Assembly: GCF_003590095.1 (NCBI RefSeq)
Contig: NC_039482.1
Coordinates: 19,237,657-19,301,656 of the forward strand
Direction: 5' to 3'
DNA from: Trichoplusia ni
Lineage: Eukaryota; Arthropoda; Insecta; Lepidoptera; Noctuidae
Length of the DNA stretch: 64,000 nucleotides
Part shown: piece after piece, positions 10,101 to 21,200 of the stretch
Numbering within the stretch: position 1 is the first letter of the stretch
How the letters are laid out: each line of letters opens with the position of its first letter
Notes under the pieces: model-generated
Databases searched by the model: none
What the model saw: only the letters and a program-made list of their open reading frames with translations
What the model was told of the DNA's origin: nothing
Made by a program: the position numbers and the translations under genes

Positions 10101-12197
10101 AAGATGTTTAATACGACTAGCGGGGTAGTAAGATAAGTCCGAAATTGATAACCTAGTATGTCCACTGACATTGTCAAGCTCGGCGTATTTCAGATTCGGA
10201 TCCATTATTAAATTATTCAGAAATTGTTAATTACTGCTTGAAGAGGGGTAATAAAATTTATTCCACTTCCACTGCATGCAGATAAAAATACTTTTAAGAG
10301 GCAAAAAGCTTGCTAGCATGTAGAGATTTCCAGATCAAAACTTACTTGTAAGCACTTCACCGCCTTCACCGGACAGTAACGCCTGGATTTTCGTCCTTAA
10401 CGCCAACAGTCTGTCATGGAAGCCATACGCAGCTAGTGAAGCCGCATGAGGCAGACAGTTGCCGTCGCCTGACGTCGCTAGCGGTAGCAGGCGAGGGGCG
10501 CCCGGGACGCGGCCGTGGCGCCACCAGTTCAGAATGTTGGCTGATTCCAACGTTACTAGGGTAGCAGTCTCCAGTAGATCTTTCTCTATGAATGTCCTGA
10601 AAGAAGGTTGTTTGGATTAGACTGTAGTCTCCAAAATCAGGTATTTATATTCAAGACTATTTCGCTTTCAATCCGATGTAACCGTCTTTCATTGTTTTCT
10701 ACATGACCTTTTTTTATGTACTGCCGATTTGAATTATTACCAAGGGCCCCATTTATACAATGAAGAAAATCAAATACATCGAATACGTATTGTTTAAATC
10801 ATCGCCAAAAATTTAAAAGAAATTCGACCTCATAACTTTTCTAATTAATTGAAGCAAATGACAAGCAAATGACGCAAATGTTTCTATTTACTAAACGGTT
10901 ACCATTAGAAACCCGCGCTTTCTTTTAACCCTCCCTAGAATCGTACCTTCGCCAAAATCAATGTTGGATTCATGTCTCCTTAACACGAAAAGGTTAAAGA
11001 ACGGTAAACAATAACAGAAAGTTCAACGGCAGTCGCAAACTGTTGGGTTGCGTGTGCACGGCTAATGAATATTGGCTAGCTGCCGACCGTACGACGCACC
11101 GTTCCACATATAATATGTATGTGTGTTAAAACTCTGAATATGTCATTCGTGACTAATTTAAAGGGCATCAATCCAAAAAAAGCTGAAAAATGTCAAGTAT
11201 GGTGAATAAAGAAGACGACCAGATGCTTATTCAGTCTTATTTTATCGTATGCAAGTCATGCCTTATTTTTATATTCCCATTTGGCAAATAGACCTTTAGT
11301 CTAGCTAATTTAGATAAATTTATATGTCCCTTATACCAAGCACATTTTATCCAGCAAATTTTGGCTGTCGGAAATCCATTTGGTTATGAAAACAATGGAA
11401 CGAAGTGGTCCTATATTTAGGCTGTTTGTGACCTGTGACATGTCTTTATTTAGTAATAGCTTCCGGACGAATTTCAATGGTAAATTCGTAACAGTGACTT
11501 TGCGAATAGGTTACCTGTTTTGTTCGGCTTCTAATGGCATCGTTATTACTACAATATTTAGCAAAGAGGAAGTTCGCTTCGCACCTGGACGATGTAGAAT
11601 ATTTGTTGTTCTTTTTTTTTGTTTTTCCCAAAACGCAAACTTACCTAAAATCAGGAGGATATACAGAGATATCTGGGAGCAACAGTATGTGGTCTGAATT
11701 GAGTGTGTTTGGTTCCGGTTCTGTGTTGTTTCGCAAGGCCCAAACAAGGCCCTCGTTGTCTGTGGCACGGGATATGCCTCTCGATAGTTTGCGACCTGGT
11801 TCAGAAAAAAAATCGATCAAGTTCACAGATCAAAATATCTGTTTTGACTGCACGGATTCAAACCGCCATATTGCACGACGTGTTGCGTGTTTGATCTCCG
11901 CGTGGAACAAGCGATTCTGTATCCAGCTCCACGAATGCTTCCTGCGCCCAGCTCCGTTTGAGCATTTGACTTGAATGTTTGTGAAATTCTTGTGACACAA
12001 GGATTAAATTCCTAAGTGCAAAAGAAGTTATTAAAAAAAATCAATGTGCTACTTTAACTTACATTCTGGTGCAGGCGTAAGGACCAGGTTCGAAGGAGCC
12101 GCGAACGACATGTTGAGGTCCAGGGTCCCAACGGAGCGCTCCGGAGAGATGACGTCACCACCAGCTCGGGCCTTCAGCGTCCCGCCGTGCACTCTCT
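6797..12197 (-). CDS. OTUD7: OTUD7/Cezanne-family OTU deubiquitinase (multi-exon)
   Basis: Seven exons join in phase: 12197-12063, 11795-11645, 10596-10346, 9869-9628, 8171-7966, 7703-7257 and 7118-6797, about 584 codons. Segments align in order with vertebrate OTUD7A/B: RKLSRGIS, then LPDISVYPPDFR|TFIEKDLL, then LNWW, then LATSGDGNCLPHAASL with the catalytic Cys. These are followed by AIKRRWRW, EWEREW, HVFALAHVMRRPVIV, APIPFGGVYLPLE, LLAYDAGHFSALV with the catalytic His, VDPGDDFRWD and SKLKKNFGSM. QEEMVKNYLNEA and an A20-type zinc finger CRAPLCMYYG...YCSRCARL close the protein. The family cleaves ubiquitin chains (human Cezanne prefers Lys11 chains) and acts in NF-kB and cell-cycle control (known of the family). 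It is shorter than human OTUD7A/B (over 800 residues), mainly in the linkers. The N-terminal UBA domain is not in these exons and may lie further 5'. Confidence 0.92.
7257..7703 (-). CDS. OTUD7: OTUD7-like exon, end of OTU fold and linker
   Basis: 447 nt. Acceptor TCTCATTCCAG, donor GTAAGTGTC. It encodes FNVDPGDDFRWDVEPDQKT, then a Leu-rich helix segment (SSMLAAYLDLERIECLSL), then SVAKQFGSIGRSMSSKLKKN, which matches the conserved basic motif after the OTU domain of Cezanne. It ends VQEEMVKNYLNEAWIG. The entry (A completing CGA) and exit (GG completed by T) phases both fit the neighbours. Confidence 0.88.
7966..8171 (-). CDS. OTUD7: OTUD7-like exon with catalytic histidine
   Basis: 206 nt. 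Acceptor CTCTGTTTACAG, donor GTAAGG. It encodes DFRGDPIAPIPFGGVYLPLE, then a Cys/Thr-rich loop, then ILLAYDAGHFSALVPTEPLP. The His in AGHFSALV is the catalytic histidine by alignment with AYDQAHFSALV of human OTUD7A/B. The plus-strand frame 7783-8286 is a shadow of this exon. Confidence 0.92.
8274..8370 (+). repeat. short LINE-type 3' fragment (family 'TTTAGTCAGTAAGAGTCTGAC')
   Basis: Carries AGGTTTAGTCAGTAAGAGTCTG and ends in AAACAAAAAAGG. The same core occurs at 60037-60160 (+) and 50038-50150 (-). It lies next to a minus-strand SINE at 8380-8511, inside the OTUD7-like intron 9627-8172. The A-rich end suggests a 5'-truncated retrotransposed copy. Confidence 0.65.
8380..8511 (-). repeat. tRNA-headed SINE copy 1
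   Basis: On the minus strand it begins GCACGGATAACCGAGTGGTT (A-box-like), followed by CCAAACCCACTGTGCGCAAC, then ATCCACGAATGCT, and ends with GACTTGAATGTTTGTGAAAA. The same blocks in the same order occur at 11846, 13595, 54441 and 59914. It is not a functional tRNA gene because the acceptor stem does not pair. Confidence 0.75.
9628..9869 (-). CDS. OTUD7: OTUD7-like exon, middle of OTU domain
   Basis: 242 nt, very GC-rich compared with the flanking introns. It encodes AIKRRWRWSEGISLRSAGLT, then EAEWEREWAQCVSAASPEP, an alanine run, and LEHLHVFALAHVMRRPVIV. The alanine run replaces the longer Gly/Asn-rich loop seen here in vertebrate Cezanne. The donor is GTAAGA. Both strands are open across the GC-rich part, but only the minus frame has homology. 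Confidence 0.92.
9922..10080 (+). mobile_element. chimera of antisense U2 snRNA fragment and LINE 3' tail
   Basis: Positions 9927-9951 match exactly the reverse complement of the 5' part of U2 snRNA (core CACTTTGATCTTAGCCAAAA). Immediately after comes the common lepidopteran LINE/SINE tail: GTTACTGGGTTGAGGAGGTC, AGATAGGCAGCCGCTCCTTG, CCGACCCCAACGTAGTTGGG, AAAAGGCTAGACAGACGG. GAAAGTAC occurs at both ends (9922-9929 and 10073-10080), a possible 8-bp target-site duplication. The element lies in the OTUD7-like intron 10345-9870. U2 parts beyond this fragment are missing, so this is not an snRNA gene. Confidence 0.7.
10346..10596 (-). CDS. OTUD7: OTUD7-like exon with catalytic cysteine
   Basis: 251 nt. 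Acceptor CTTCTTTCAG, donor GTAAGT. It encodes TFIEKDLLETATLVTLESAN, ILNWWRHGRVPGAPRLLPL, ATSGDGNCLPHAASLAAYGF and HDRLLALR. The Cys of GDGNC is the OTU nucleophile. Compared with human LATTGDGNCLLHAASL, a Thr is replaced by Ser just before the GDGNC motif. Confidence 0.93.
11645..11795 (-). CDS. OTUD7: OTUD7-like exon, RKLSRGIS region
   Basis: 151 nt. Acceptor TTTTTTCTGAACCAG, donor GTAAGT. It encodes CRKLSRGISRATDNEGLVW, then an acidic/Asn-rich linker, then HILLLPDISVYPPDFR. Vertebrate OTUD7 proteins have RLSRGISHASS and LPDLSVYSEDFR at the same places. The joined codon TGT (Cys) is formed across the upstream junction. Confidence 0.88.
11846..12013 (+). repeat. tRNA-headed SINE copy 2
   Basis: Starts GACTGCACGGATT and contains TCCACGAATGCTT and TTGACTTGAATGTTTGTGAAA. 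The A-box region is degraded (CAAACCGCC). It sits in the OTUD7-like intron 12062-11796, antisense to the gene. Confidence 0.65.
12063..12197 (-). CDS. OTUD7: OTUD7-like exon, N-terminal linker
   Basis: 135 nt. Acceptor GTGTTTTACAG, donor GTAAGT, phase 1 at both ends. It encodes RVHGGTLKARAGGDVISPE, RSVGTLDLNMSFAAPSN and LVLTPAPE. There is no recognisable domain; the vertebrate counterpart is a poorly conserved linker. It is assigned by phase, high GC content relative to its flanks and position. Confidence 0.75.
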
Positions 12198-15169
12198 CTG
12201 TAAAACACAATCCGTGATGAAATTACGCATCATTGCAATACGTACGACTATTTATAACAAACACTGATTCATATTATAAATTTGAGGTTGTGCGTATATG
12301 TGAGGCTATTTCGAGAATGTCCGAGATATTGTGTGTGTGGGCTTAAATTACTTTATTATGCAATTACAGCTCACTTTTCTCTTCGCTTAAATTAAGGACT
12401 AGCTGTAAAAAAAAATTGCCTCCTTCTTGATCTATTAGCTGCTAGTAGTATTTAGTCTGATGACTTATGAATTACTGTTAAAACTCAATTATTATGGATT
12501 TTACTTCAATCAAACCATTCAAACAGTGGGACAGAAAATATATCACAAATTATTAATACTGGGTTTCACTACAATGATTTTATAGTTAATGATAATGAAT
12601 ACCCCGATAAAACCATCATAACAACCAATTTCAATATTGATCGAAAAATAGGCATCATTTAGTCAGTAGCATCCACTTAGCAAACAAAAAGTAAAGGAAA
12701 ATTACATAAACTATGACAGATAAGGCACGAAAAGCATTCTGGTTGTGCAACTACGGCTGTGTCCATATCCCGAGCCTCGTAGTCAGTGTGTCACCAAGTC
12801 ACAATGGTTTGGTAACGCCCCGATACGCTTCATCGAGGACCGTGTTCCAACTAGGTCTCCAGTGTTTGAGAACTGTACTAGTTATTCAAATAGTATTGAG
12901 GTATTGTGACACTGTGTTGAAGGAGTACTTGAGTGGAGTTGTAAATTTACTTTGTGAACCTATAATTGAGGAGCGTATTGTAGTATTTTCGATGGTATGG
13001 AAGACAAAACAGGGATAAAAATCTATACTTATATTGTGAAGCTGTCTATAGTTTGTTTGTTAGTTTGAACGTACTAATCAATCTAATAGATTCGACTTAC
13101 AAAATCATTAATTGTTAGATAGCCCATTTATTGAGGAAGGCTACATACCATTACGTTGTATTTAATAGGAGCACAGCAGTTATCAAACATGATATAAAAA
13201 CAGGGAAAAGTGCGAAGATAGTTAAGACTACTCGAAATTATTCCACGCTTTGATAAAAGTTAAGTAATACAGTCATCATAATATCATTACTGCTATCGCG
13301 AGATAAGTGCCTGCTTATCAATTCGACTAATAGTCAATGCTTAAGTGAAAACGTGCTTAGGACTTTATATCTGTACACGATTGTACTACAAAAATAGTTC
13401 CCTGATTTAGGTGTATTCTAACGAACTGGCAATTAGGACAGTGTAAGTAGTCTCATACAGAAATCTTACAAAAGACATCAACTATCAAGAAAGACTCAGG
13501 ACAAGCATTCCTAGACCACATACGCGGGAATCGCACCCGAATTGCGACAGTGGGTTTGGCTTGGTGACCTCAACCCCTCGGCTACCCCTGCAGTCGTTAT
13601 AAATTCAAAAATCCATACACAACCAAAACAAAATCCAACTGAAATTGATTTATCAGCGTCACACAGCGCAGCAATTTCGATATGCAAATAAAAACCAAGC
13701 ACAATGGAAGCGACGAAGCAGGACTGCGGACCGCGTCTCCATCAAAAGCCAATCAGAATAATGCCATTCAAAGTCATCGGATAAAGTTACGCTACAACGA
13801 CTCTTTGTAAACCATTGATTCGTTATTAAAGAGCAAATTGTACATGCCACTGTGTTATTGCCAATAAATATACTTGTTTCTTTTTGGATTTCGCTTGCAG
13901 TGAATTTGAAAGTGTTGGGAGATTCTTCAGTTTACCTTGTATCTACGTTCATGTATAGAATAATATTTAAATTGATTATCAAGCGTTTTATAGCACTCTT
14001 TGGATCCGGTAAATACAACTTTTGAAACGTCTGTCATATTGCGTAAAAATCGTCTTTTTTCGGATATGCCTATTTCGTGTTTTAGATCTAAATTGGAAGT
14101 GTTAATTAGATTACACTTAGGCCCTAATCCGGTAATCTATCTATCCAGCGATAAGTACTATTTTATTACATACAAACTTGATCCAGTGACACTTAGCATA
14201 AATCGGCTACTTTCTTTTAAGAATACAGATGCGCAGGAAAACAGCATCTGTTTTACAAGTTAACGTATCGGGTACCTTCCGCGCAAGTCCCATATATGGA
14301 AGACTTAATCCAACAACATTTGCAGACAACCTTTTACTTTTCAATGTGAGTAAAGTAACTGTGACCTTAAAGTTAAAAATGTAAGTAATGACTGGTCAAT
14401 AATGTGAGGTGAAATTGTAAGGGGCGTGTCGGGGCACTAGACTATTAAATAGAATGCATGCGAGGTTAGACTCGAGTTATCCGCGGTCATTGCTTGTATC
14501 GTCACTGTCGAGAGCACGCTATTATTAATAACGATATATAAAACTAAACCTTATTCCTTAGAAAATAAGGCTTTGTCAAGTTTACCCAGCCGTCCAGTCG
14601 ACTGTACGTATGACCTTTGTTCACACTCTAACTACGTTCAAGTGCTAAAAAGATTTTTGTATAGAAAATGTGTGAGGAAAATGACTGGTGTCTATAGTAC
14701 GTTTAACAGATTACATATACATCGGTACATCAGTTTAAGGAGGTCGACCATATTTCAACTGCGTAAATTATGTCGTCAAACTTATGGCCATCGTTACGGA
14801 TAGCAAGACCGGTCTAGCCTTAAATATCAGTGCCCAACCTCAACAAATTGGGTTTGTGAGGCCACTGCATTCACTGCATATAAAATATAGACTTATCTGG
14901 CTACTGCAAATCTAGATATTGCATGATAAAATCTAAAATTTTATTTGCTTACGACTTTAGAGCAAAGGCTTCTTATTCCAAGAACAAGAATTGACTACCT
15001 GACTATCATAATTTTGTATGATTCTTTTTTCACTGAAGTTGCGAAGCAATCATTGAATTATTAAGATGATCCTAAATCTCTTTGGTATTGTGTAATCGAA
15101 AAAAAACCACGTAATCAGAGATAAAACTGAGACTTCTTTAAAATTTCGTCAAATCCAAATCTAACATAC
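12198..15169. other. probable OTUD7-like intron
   Basis: AT-rich sequence without supported exons. It contains one minus-oriented tRNA-headed SINE (13480-13595). The open frames at 12713-13018 and 14000-14263 have no recognisable similarity and no coding-like composition. Confidence 0.45.
13480..13595 (-). repeat. tRNA-headed SINE copy 3
   Basis: On the minus strand: GACTGCAGGGGTAGCCGAGG, then CAAACCCACTGTCGCAATTC, then GGGTGCGATTCCCGC (B-box-like), then AGGAATGCTTGTCCTGAGTC. This copy keeps the best B box of the set. Confidence 0.7.
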
Positions 15170-15208
15170 CGTGAGACCGAGTCCGGCTACCAGATAAACA
15201 ATCAAAAT
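15170..15208 (-). CDS. candidate upstream exon of the OTUD7-like gene
   Basis: Ends at a GTATGTTAG donor in phase 1, as needed for exon 12197. With an acceptor at TTCTTTTATGGAGTAATAG it reads (D)FDCLSGSRTRSH(E), entry phase 1. Vertebrate Cezanne has SEGSGGSRTPEK at about this place, a weak similarity. Alternatively the frame is open back to an ATG at 15266 with a good start context (GTCATGG). That gives a hydrophobic N-terminus MAYSSITTILCFLFFYGVI. I think the acceptor reading is more likely, because the hydrophobic codons coincide with a polypyrimidine tract. Confidence 0.4.
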
Positions 15209-15266
15209 CTATTACTCCATAAAAGAACAGGAAGCACAAAATCGTAGTTATCGAGGAGTAGGCCAT

Positions 15267-18200
15267 GACCACAAATCACTACAAAGATCAAAGCCACCGT
15301 CTGTCTGGCTAGGATTTCTGTCCGGACAATTTAGTTTCCGTTACTGCAAACATGATGCCAAAATTACTCCGTCTTATATCCAGTAGAAGCAATGGGTTCT
15401 TTACACTTTAAAAAACAGCTGCAAGGTTATAATAATTGTTAGGAACATCCTTCGTTTAATTGGCCACTGCAAAATTAGGAGTGACAAGTGGGCTGAAAAT
15501 AAAATTCCCGATCGGGTCAATTAGGGTAAAGGTTAAGGAAGGACTTCGTATAGAACTGTTCGCAGAAATAGATTATTGTTACTTAATGCGAAACATTAAA
15601 GGAGGTACTATGAAAAGTACGAGATAACAGAAAAATATACTTTGATCGTATAGGTAAGCACAGTTTTGGAAATAGATTTTATCGACATGCTTCAAGAGAG
15701 AAAAGATTATCAAGCTTCAATTTAATAAAAAAAAAAACAAGGAAATACGTGTAAAAACATTTATCGTAATCCATTTCGCGATCGATTCGATAAGAACGAT
15801 GACTGCCGATAGTGAACTTGTTTTAGTTTTAGTACATACTTATCAAGCCAAAAATGTCAGACTTTCCAAATTAATACATGTAGATTGTATGACTTCTTAT
15901 CTTACAAAATTATTAACCCTATTAGAAACAACAAATCCATTGAGGAAAGTGATTACTTTCCGATAGGCGATAACATTACTCTCGACAGGCAACATCAAAG
16001 CGCTCCGTTTCGCGATTTATCCACGGATCGCTAAAAAGTCTACAACTTGAGATACAACAGACGAATCTCTTATTTATAGTACGGAATTATGTGAGAACAT
16101 TTGGGCCAACGACTTTGTGGTCGAAGACAGAATTTGGATTGATGAGACCGGCAAATAGGACACACGTCATGTCCTGGAAGACTGGAAATACATTGTACTG
16201 TTTACCTCAGCAGTTAGTGATAGAACTTATGTTACAATGGAATTAGGTTGCTTTTTGAAATTAGTCGTGATTTTTTAACATGTAGTTCAGCGTTTGTTAT
16301 TGTGTAAATATCGGGTAGGATTTTTGCTATTTATCAAAATATGTGGCAAATCCGTATCTGGGGTTGTTACACAAAATCTAAAAACCAAAATTAGTTTTAA
16401 ACAAGAGATGCGAAGTGTGTAAAATACTATTTAACATAATTTTATTCTTAGTTATTTTTACGCCGTAGGCTAAATTATTGTCTTTACGTTCCAAAAAAGT
16501 TCGAATGCCCGAAACTTTATTTATGAAAATAATATCCGAGTCATTTGCATATTTGTGGCAAAAATATGTAAATGAACATGCGTCTACGAATAGAGGCATG
16601 GCGCTACGAATGCTGAATAGTTGTAGTCCGTGGCAATATTACATTACAGCCTAAGTGTACTGAATTATATTGGCAATTCGATTTAAGAACATACATCTTT
16701 CGTGAATCGAAACCCATTGTAAAGATACAAGCACACAACCCAAATAAGAAGCCGTTTCGGTCGTTTAAAAGATCCATTGTTCGTTCCACAAAATAAATCT
16801 ATTGTATTCCTTATATTTAGGTATATTTACCATCTGTGTGTTTGCCAGCTATGGGGTCGGCTTCCATCACCATCCCGGCTTAGTTGCCTGCAACAAAAGA
16901 AACGACTGTTTCAAAACCCATTACGAAAATCTTTTAAATATTTAATGTTCTCGTCGGGGTTAAAATGTCAATCGTACGTTTTGCAGACCAGCCAACTGCG
17001 TCAACGGAATGCACACAAACACGTCAAATAATATTTCGTTATTTATTTGACAAAAAACAGTGTTTACAGTGAGACTTGCCAGCATCTAAAATGACGAATT
17101 AAGGCCAGGAATATCAGTATGAGCAATATGACACGTACGGCCGCCCACACAGAGTTTTAAATAGATTTCCATCGCTAGTACGGTCGGCGAGTTAATTGGG
17201 TATATAGACAAACAAGTATACAACGCTTTGTTTGGGTATCAATGAGACAAGGAAAGCGTCTTATTAAACTGGTCTTAATGTTTACATCAATGACGTTAGA
17301 CAGCCTAATTAGAATACATAATCAACAGGTAGAGTCTATCTATAGCATCTTTGATCGAAACGGGTCTTTTGTGTAAGCGAGTGTTGTATTGATATAATGC
17401 GAAGTATGTATAGAGCAATGTACGTACCTATATCTGTGTTTTACAATGGATGGTGTAATCGTATAGCGATCTTGCGGGCTAGCCTAAACAGTCTTGGATG
17501 GAGTAAGAATGCTCGATAATGCGCTGGTAACGAATTTAATACGCAGTGTTTCACGTTAGATAATAGGAAGCGTTTATTTTTATACATAATCTTCACACTT
17601 GTCAAGTTCAAACAGAGGATAAAAAGTAAATACTGTGCGGGGATTTTGTTTGACTAGTGATTAACTTCCTACACGACATGACACCTACATTATGTTTCGC
17701 TCTGATTGACTATAAAAGGAGTTCTTGTCTGAATCTTTATACCGTTTATTTTTATATCTGCTGTTAATCTATAGGTGGTTCAGTCCTTCTAGCCAAGTGT
17801 ATTTTTTAAAATGGTAAGTTTCAATAGGAAAATCTGGGATGTATGGAGACGACAGGTCAAGGTCACGACTTATGACTTATGGAAATGCAATTTAATTTCC
17901 TTACATTTGAGCGTCGTTTATTCACGTTAACGATTGTAGCAATACCATTTGGCGGGACTGAGATTTTTTATAGAGTATAGGTAAACAGGTACAGTTTATT
18001 TGAAGGCCGGACAGAAAACAGCGGGATCTGAAGCCATGCAAAGATTAGTACTTTAATTAGTCAATATCCTCTACCGTAGCATAGTATACATATATTATGT
18101 ATGCTGCAAAATATTGTCATCTCACTGTAGTAAGCTAAGTTCTCGGGTATCTGAGGTCCCCAGTTCACCGGCCGTAGGAACACAGATAACCTTAAATAGC

Positions 18201-21200
18201 TAGTTATTTACTTAATTCCATTATAATATCGGATATACTATTACTTTATCTATCGCGACTCGACTCGTACATTCCTCGATATAGATAAGCGAACATAAAC
18301 ACAGCTAGACTATCTGGCGATGACTCATGTTTGTATTCATTGCGATCACAACATAAGGAAATAAGACGCCGCCGGCTTCCTTGAAAAAAACAATAACAAT
18401 AAAGAAGGAAACGTGGAGGTCACTCGAACCAATTAGTTCAGTCGAAAGTCCCAAATCGAGTAATCTTGAGCTTGCTTTTGTTTATGAATACTTTAGTGAG
18501 CCGCTGTTCAATTTTACATCATTTACCTATGTGTGGGACTGTGGGTACAAATCACGTAAGCGTGTGTGTAAATATGATGTACATATTGGCACACCAGGTA
18601 TGACATCCATCAAGGATGATACTTGAAAAAAAAAACATGGAAATGATCTTAAAGACAGATGTATGTCTGAAAGATCACTCTCAATCTTGATCAAGATAAG
18701 TAAACTCGTTTGAGTCATTCCGTCTGGTTTTCAAATTGATTATATGTAGTGTAGTGTTTTATTTAGTTTTCTAAAACGCACTTCACCTAAAACTTGGTAA
18801 TTCGCCACAGTCACTTAATCTTCAAGGTGTTTACTAGATTGAATATAGCTTTCATGTGTATTAAAGAAACAAAACATTTAAAAGACCTTGATATTTCAGC
18901 CAAGGCATTCATATTCAACCACCTTTTGTTTATATTGATAGCACTAAATTCGCACTGCGGCAGTCCAAATTACTGGATTCTTACGTAGTTGGAATCGTTT
19001 ACCGTTTGGTGCGATACCGTCTTATGACGTAGCACGCTATACGTCACGGTCCACGGGTATGATAACCAGCCCATGAATGAGACTGACATTGAATTCATAC
19101 TGCCATTGGGATATTACTTTTTATGGCGCGGTCGTATGAATATTAATGCACTACAGATGATATTGGATTATGGCGCCTCATAACGTTATCGCAACCCTGC
19201 TATGTGGGAACGGAAAGTTTCCTTTACAGCACATGGTCGGGTTATTTTTGTCCTTTTTCATTCGTGTGGAGCAACGAGAATATTTTTATTGGCTTTGGAT
19301 TATTTTTATATCGGTCCGTTGTTTGCTATATTTATAGCTGTTTTGAGACGAGTAATGCTTTAAGCGATATTCAATCTTTTGTGCTCAATTCTACTTGAAA
19401 TCCAATCGTTAGAAATACAAACCATTAACTCTAATATTATGTGAAACGGTTCTAGAACGTTCGCTAATCGTATAATTAGTTGACGATATGTTTAATTAAC
19501 TTAGCTATTATTGATTTTAGTATACGACGCAGCCGAATTGCTTTAGTGCGATACAACCTTGCTGTTTGAACGCTGCGAGTTGAGGGTCGACGGATTCGCC
19601 GTGAACGTTACTAATAACTTTAAGAGAAGGCTTTTAAAGTGTGAAATGGTAAAGAGTCTAGAATATACTAGATCGAATAGAACCTTTTTGTAGTGCTGAC
19701 TGAGCCAATGTTTTACGGTTAGAAACCAATCATCAACAAATATTTATTAGTTCGAAGTTCTTTTTCAATTTTTTGCGTTTGTACAAGCAATTTGGAAACT
19801 CCTAAAAGAATACCAAATATTTTGAATTCTAAGGCACGATAAATTTAAACAACACTACCGTACTTTCTAGATTGTGTGACATGTCTTGCCGAATTCCAAG
19901 TTTCACTACATAACTTAGTGCGTATGAGAATTGTCTTTACACCTTTGGGCCAATACTATTTATAAATTAAATGAGATAGGTTTCAGAAAGTCCAAGTGTA
20001 TCGACCGCTCTTCACTAGGAAGCATTTGCGAAGTCTGGCGGTTTGCCAATCATCCATCACGAATTTTATGTCGATAGCCACCATGACTGTTAGATATTTG
20101 TATGTCATCGCTTTATTTGATAGCACTTATTTTCTATTTAGGTTTTATAGGTGTAGCTGTAACGGATCGACTTTCACTTGTTTGGTATTTTTATTTCAGT
20201 GACTTTTGGCCCGAAACATAGCCATGGTAAATTGTTCTACCCAAATTGCTTATGCCAACCCCGCTTCGGTATTCCATCTTCATAATTATCATCATGCCTC
20301 CAATTTACAATTAAGCAGCATAAGACAAGGAGCTTTAACTTTTGACAAAGTGTACACAGACTTGATAAAGGATTCTGAATTTATTATGCATGTCACGTCA
20401 TGCCCAAATGCGTTTTACGAGTTTGATGCCGGGATCCAACAAACGATATGAGATCAACGAAATAGGGCAACATGAAGACAAAAATAGAACATCTGGCTTA
20501 TAAAATATTTAAGTCGTAACGTAACAGCTTTTTAATAAATATCGTCTCGATAATTTACTGAAAAGTTCATTATTCTTAAATTAGAGTTGCGGTCTTTGAG
20601 GCTGGATTAATTAATCTTTTTTTTTAAACTATAATGTTAATCGACTGATCTCAAAAAGTATTCAAGGAGGTTCTAAATTTGTCTGTATGTGTTTGTTGAC
20701 ACAGTACAAGCAATAAAGTGTATTTCTTTACTAACTAACCTTTCATAAGTTTATGGCTAGTCTATTACTGACACTACTACTAAAGGAAACCAACCTCGGA
20801 CGTACAAAGAATGTCAATTTGCGTTTCCGTATCAATTTTTTGCTGGATCATCGATGGTAGCGAACGAAAACGTATTACCACATGTCATTGCATGAGAGAA
20901 AGTTGCAATGTACTAGCAGCATTAGTATGCGGCAGTTGTTCGAACCTTGTACATATCGGCACGTTGAATTACTACAAGAACTTGTTGTTGAGGGTCTCAT
21001 TTATTGTATTTGAGAGATATTAATCGAAAAATTTGTCTGAATTCAGTTCTGACCTAGGTGTTTGTGTGATTTAGAAATAAACATTATGTTTTTTAGTTGT
21101 CTAGTACTCATAATGCAAGCTCTGCAAGTTTAAGACTAGATGGCGCTGTGGAATCGTAAAATCAATATAAAAATCATATTTGAACATCAGCTTTATAAAA

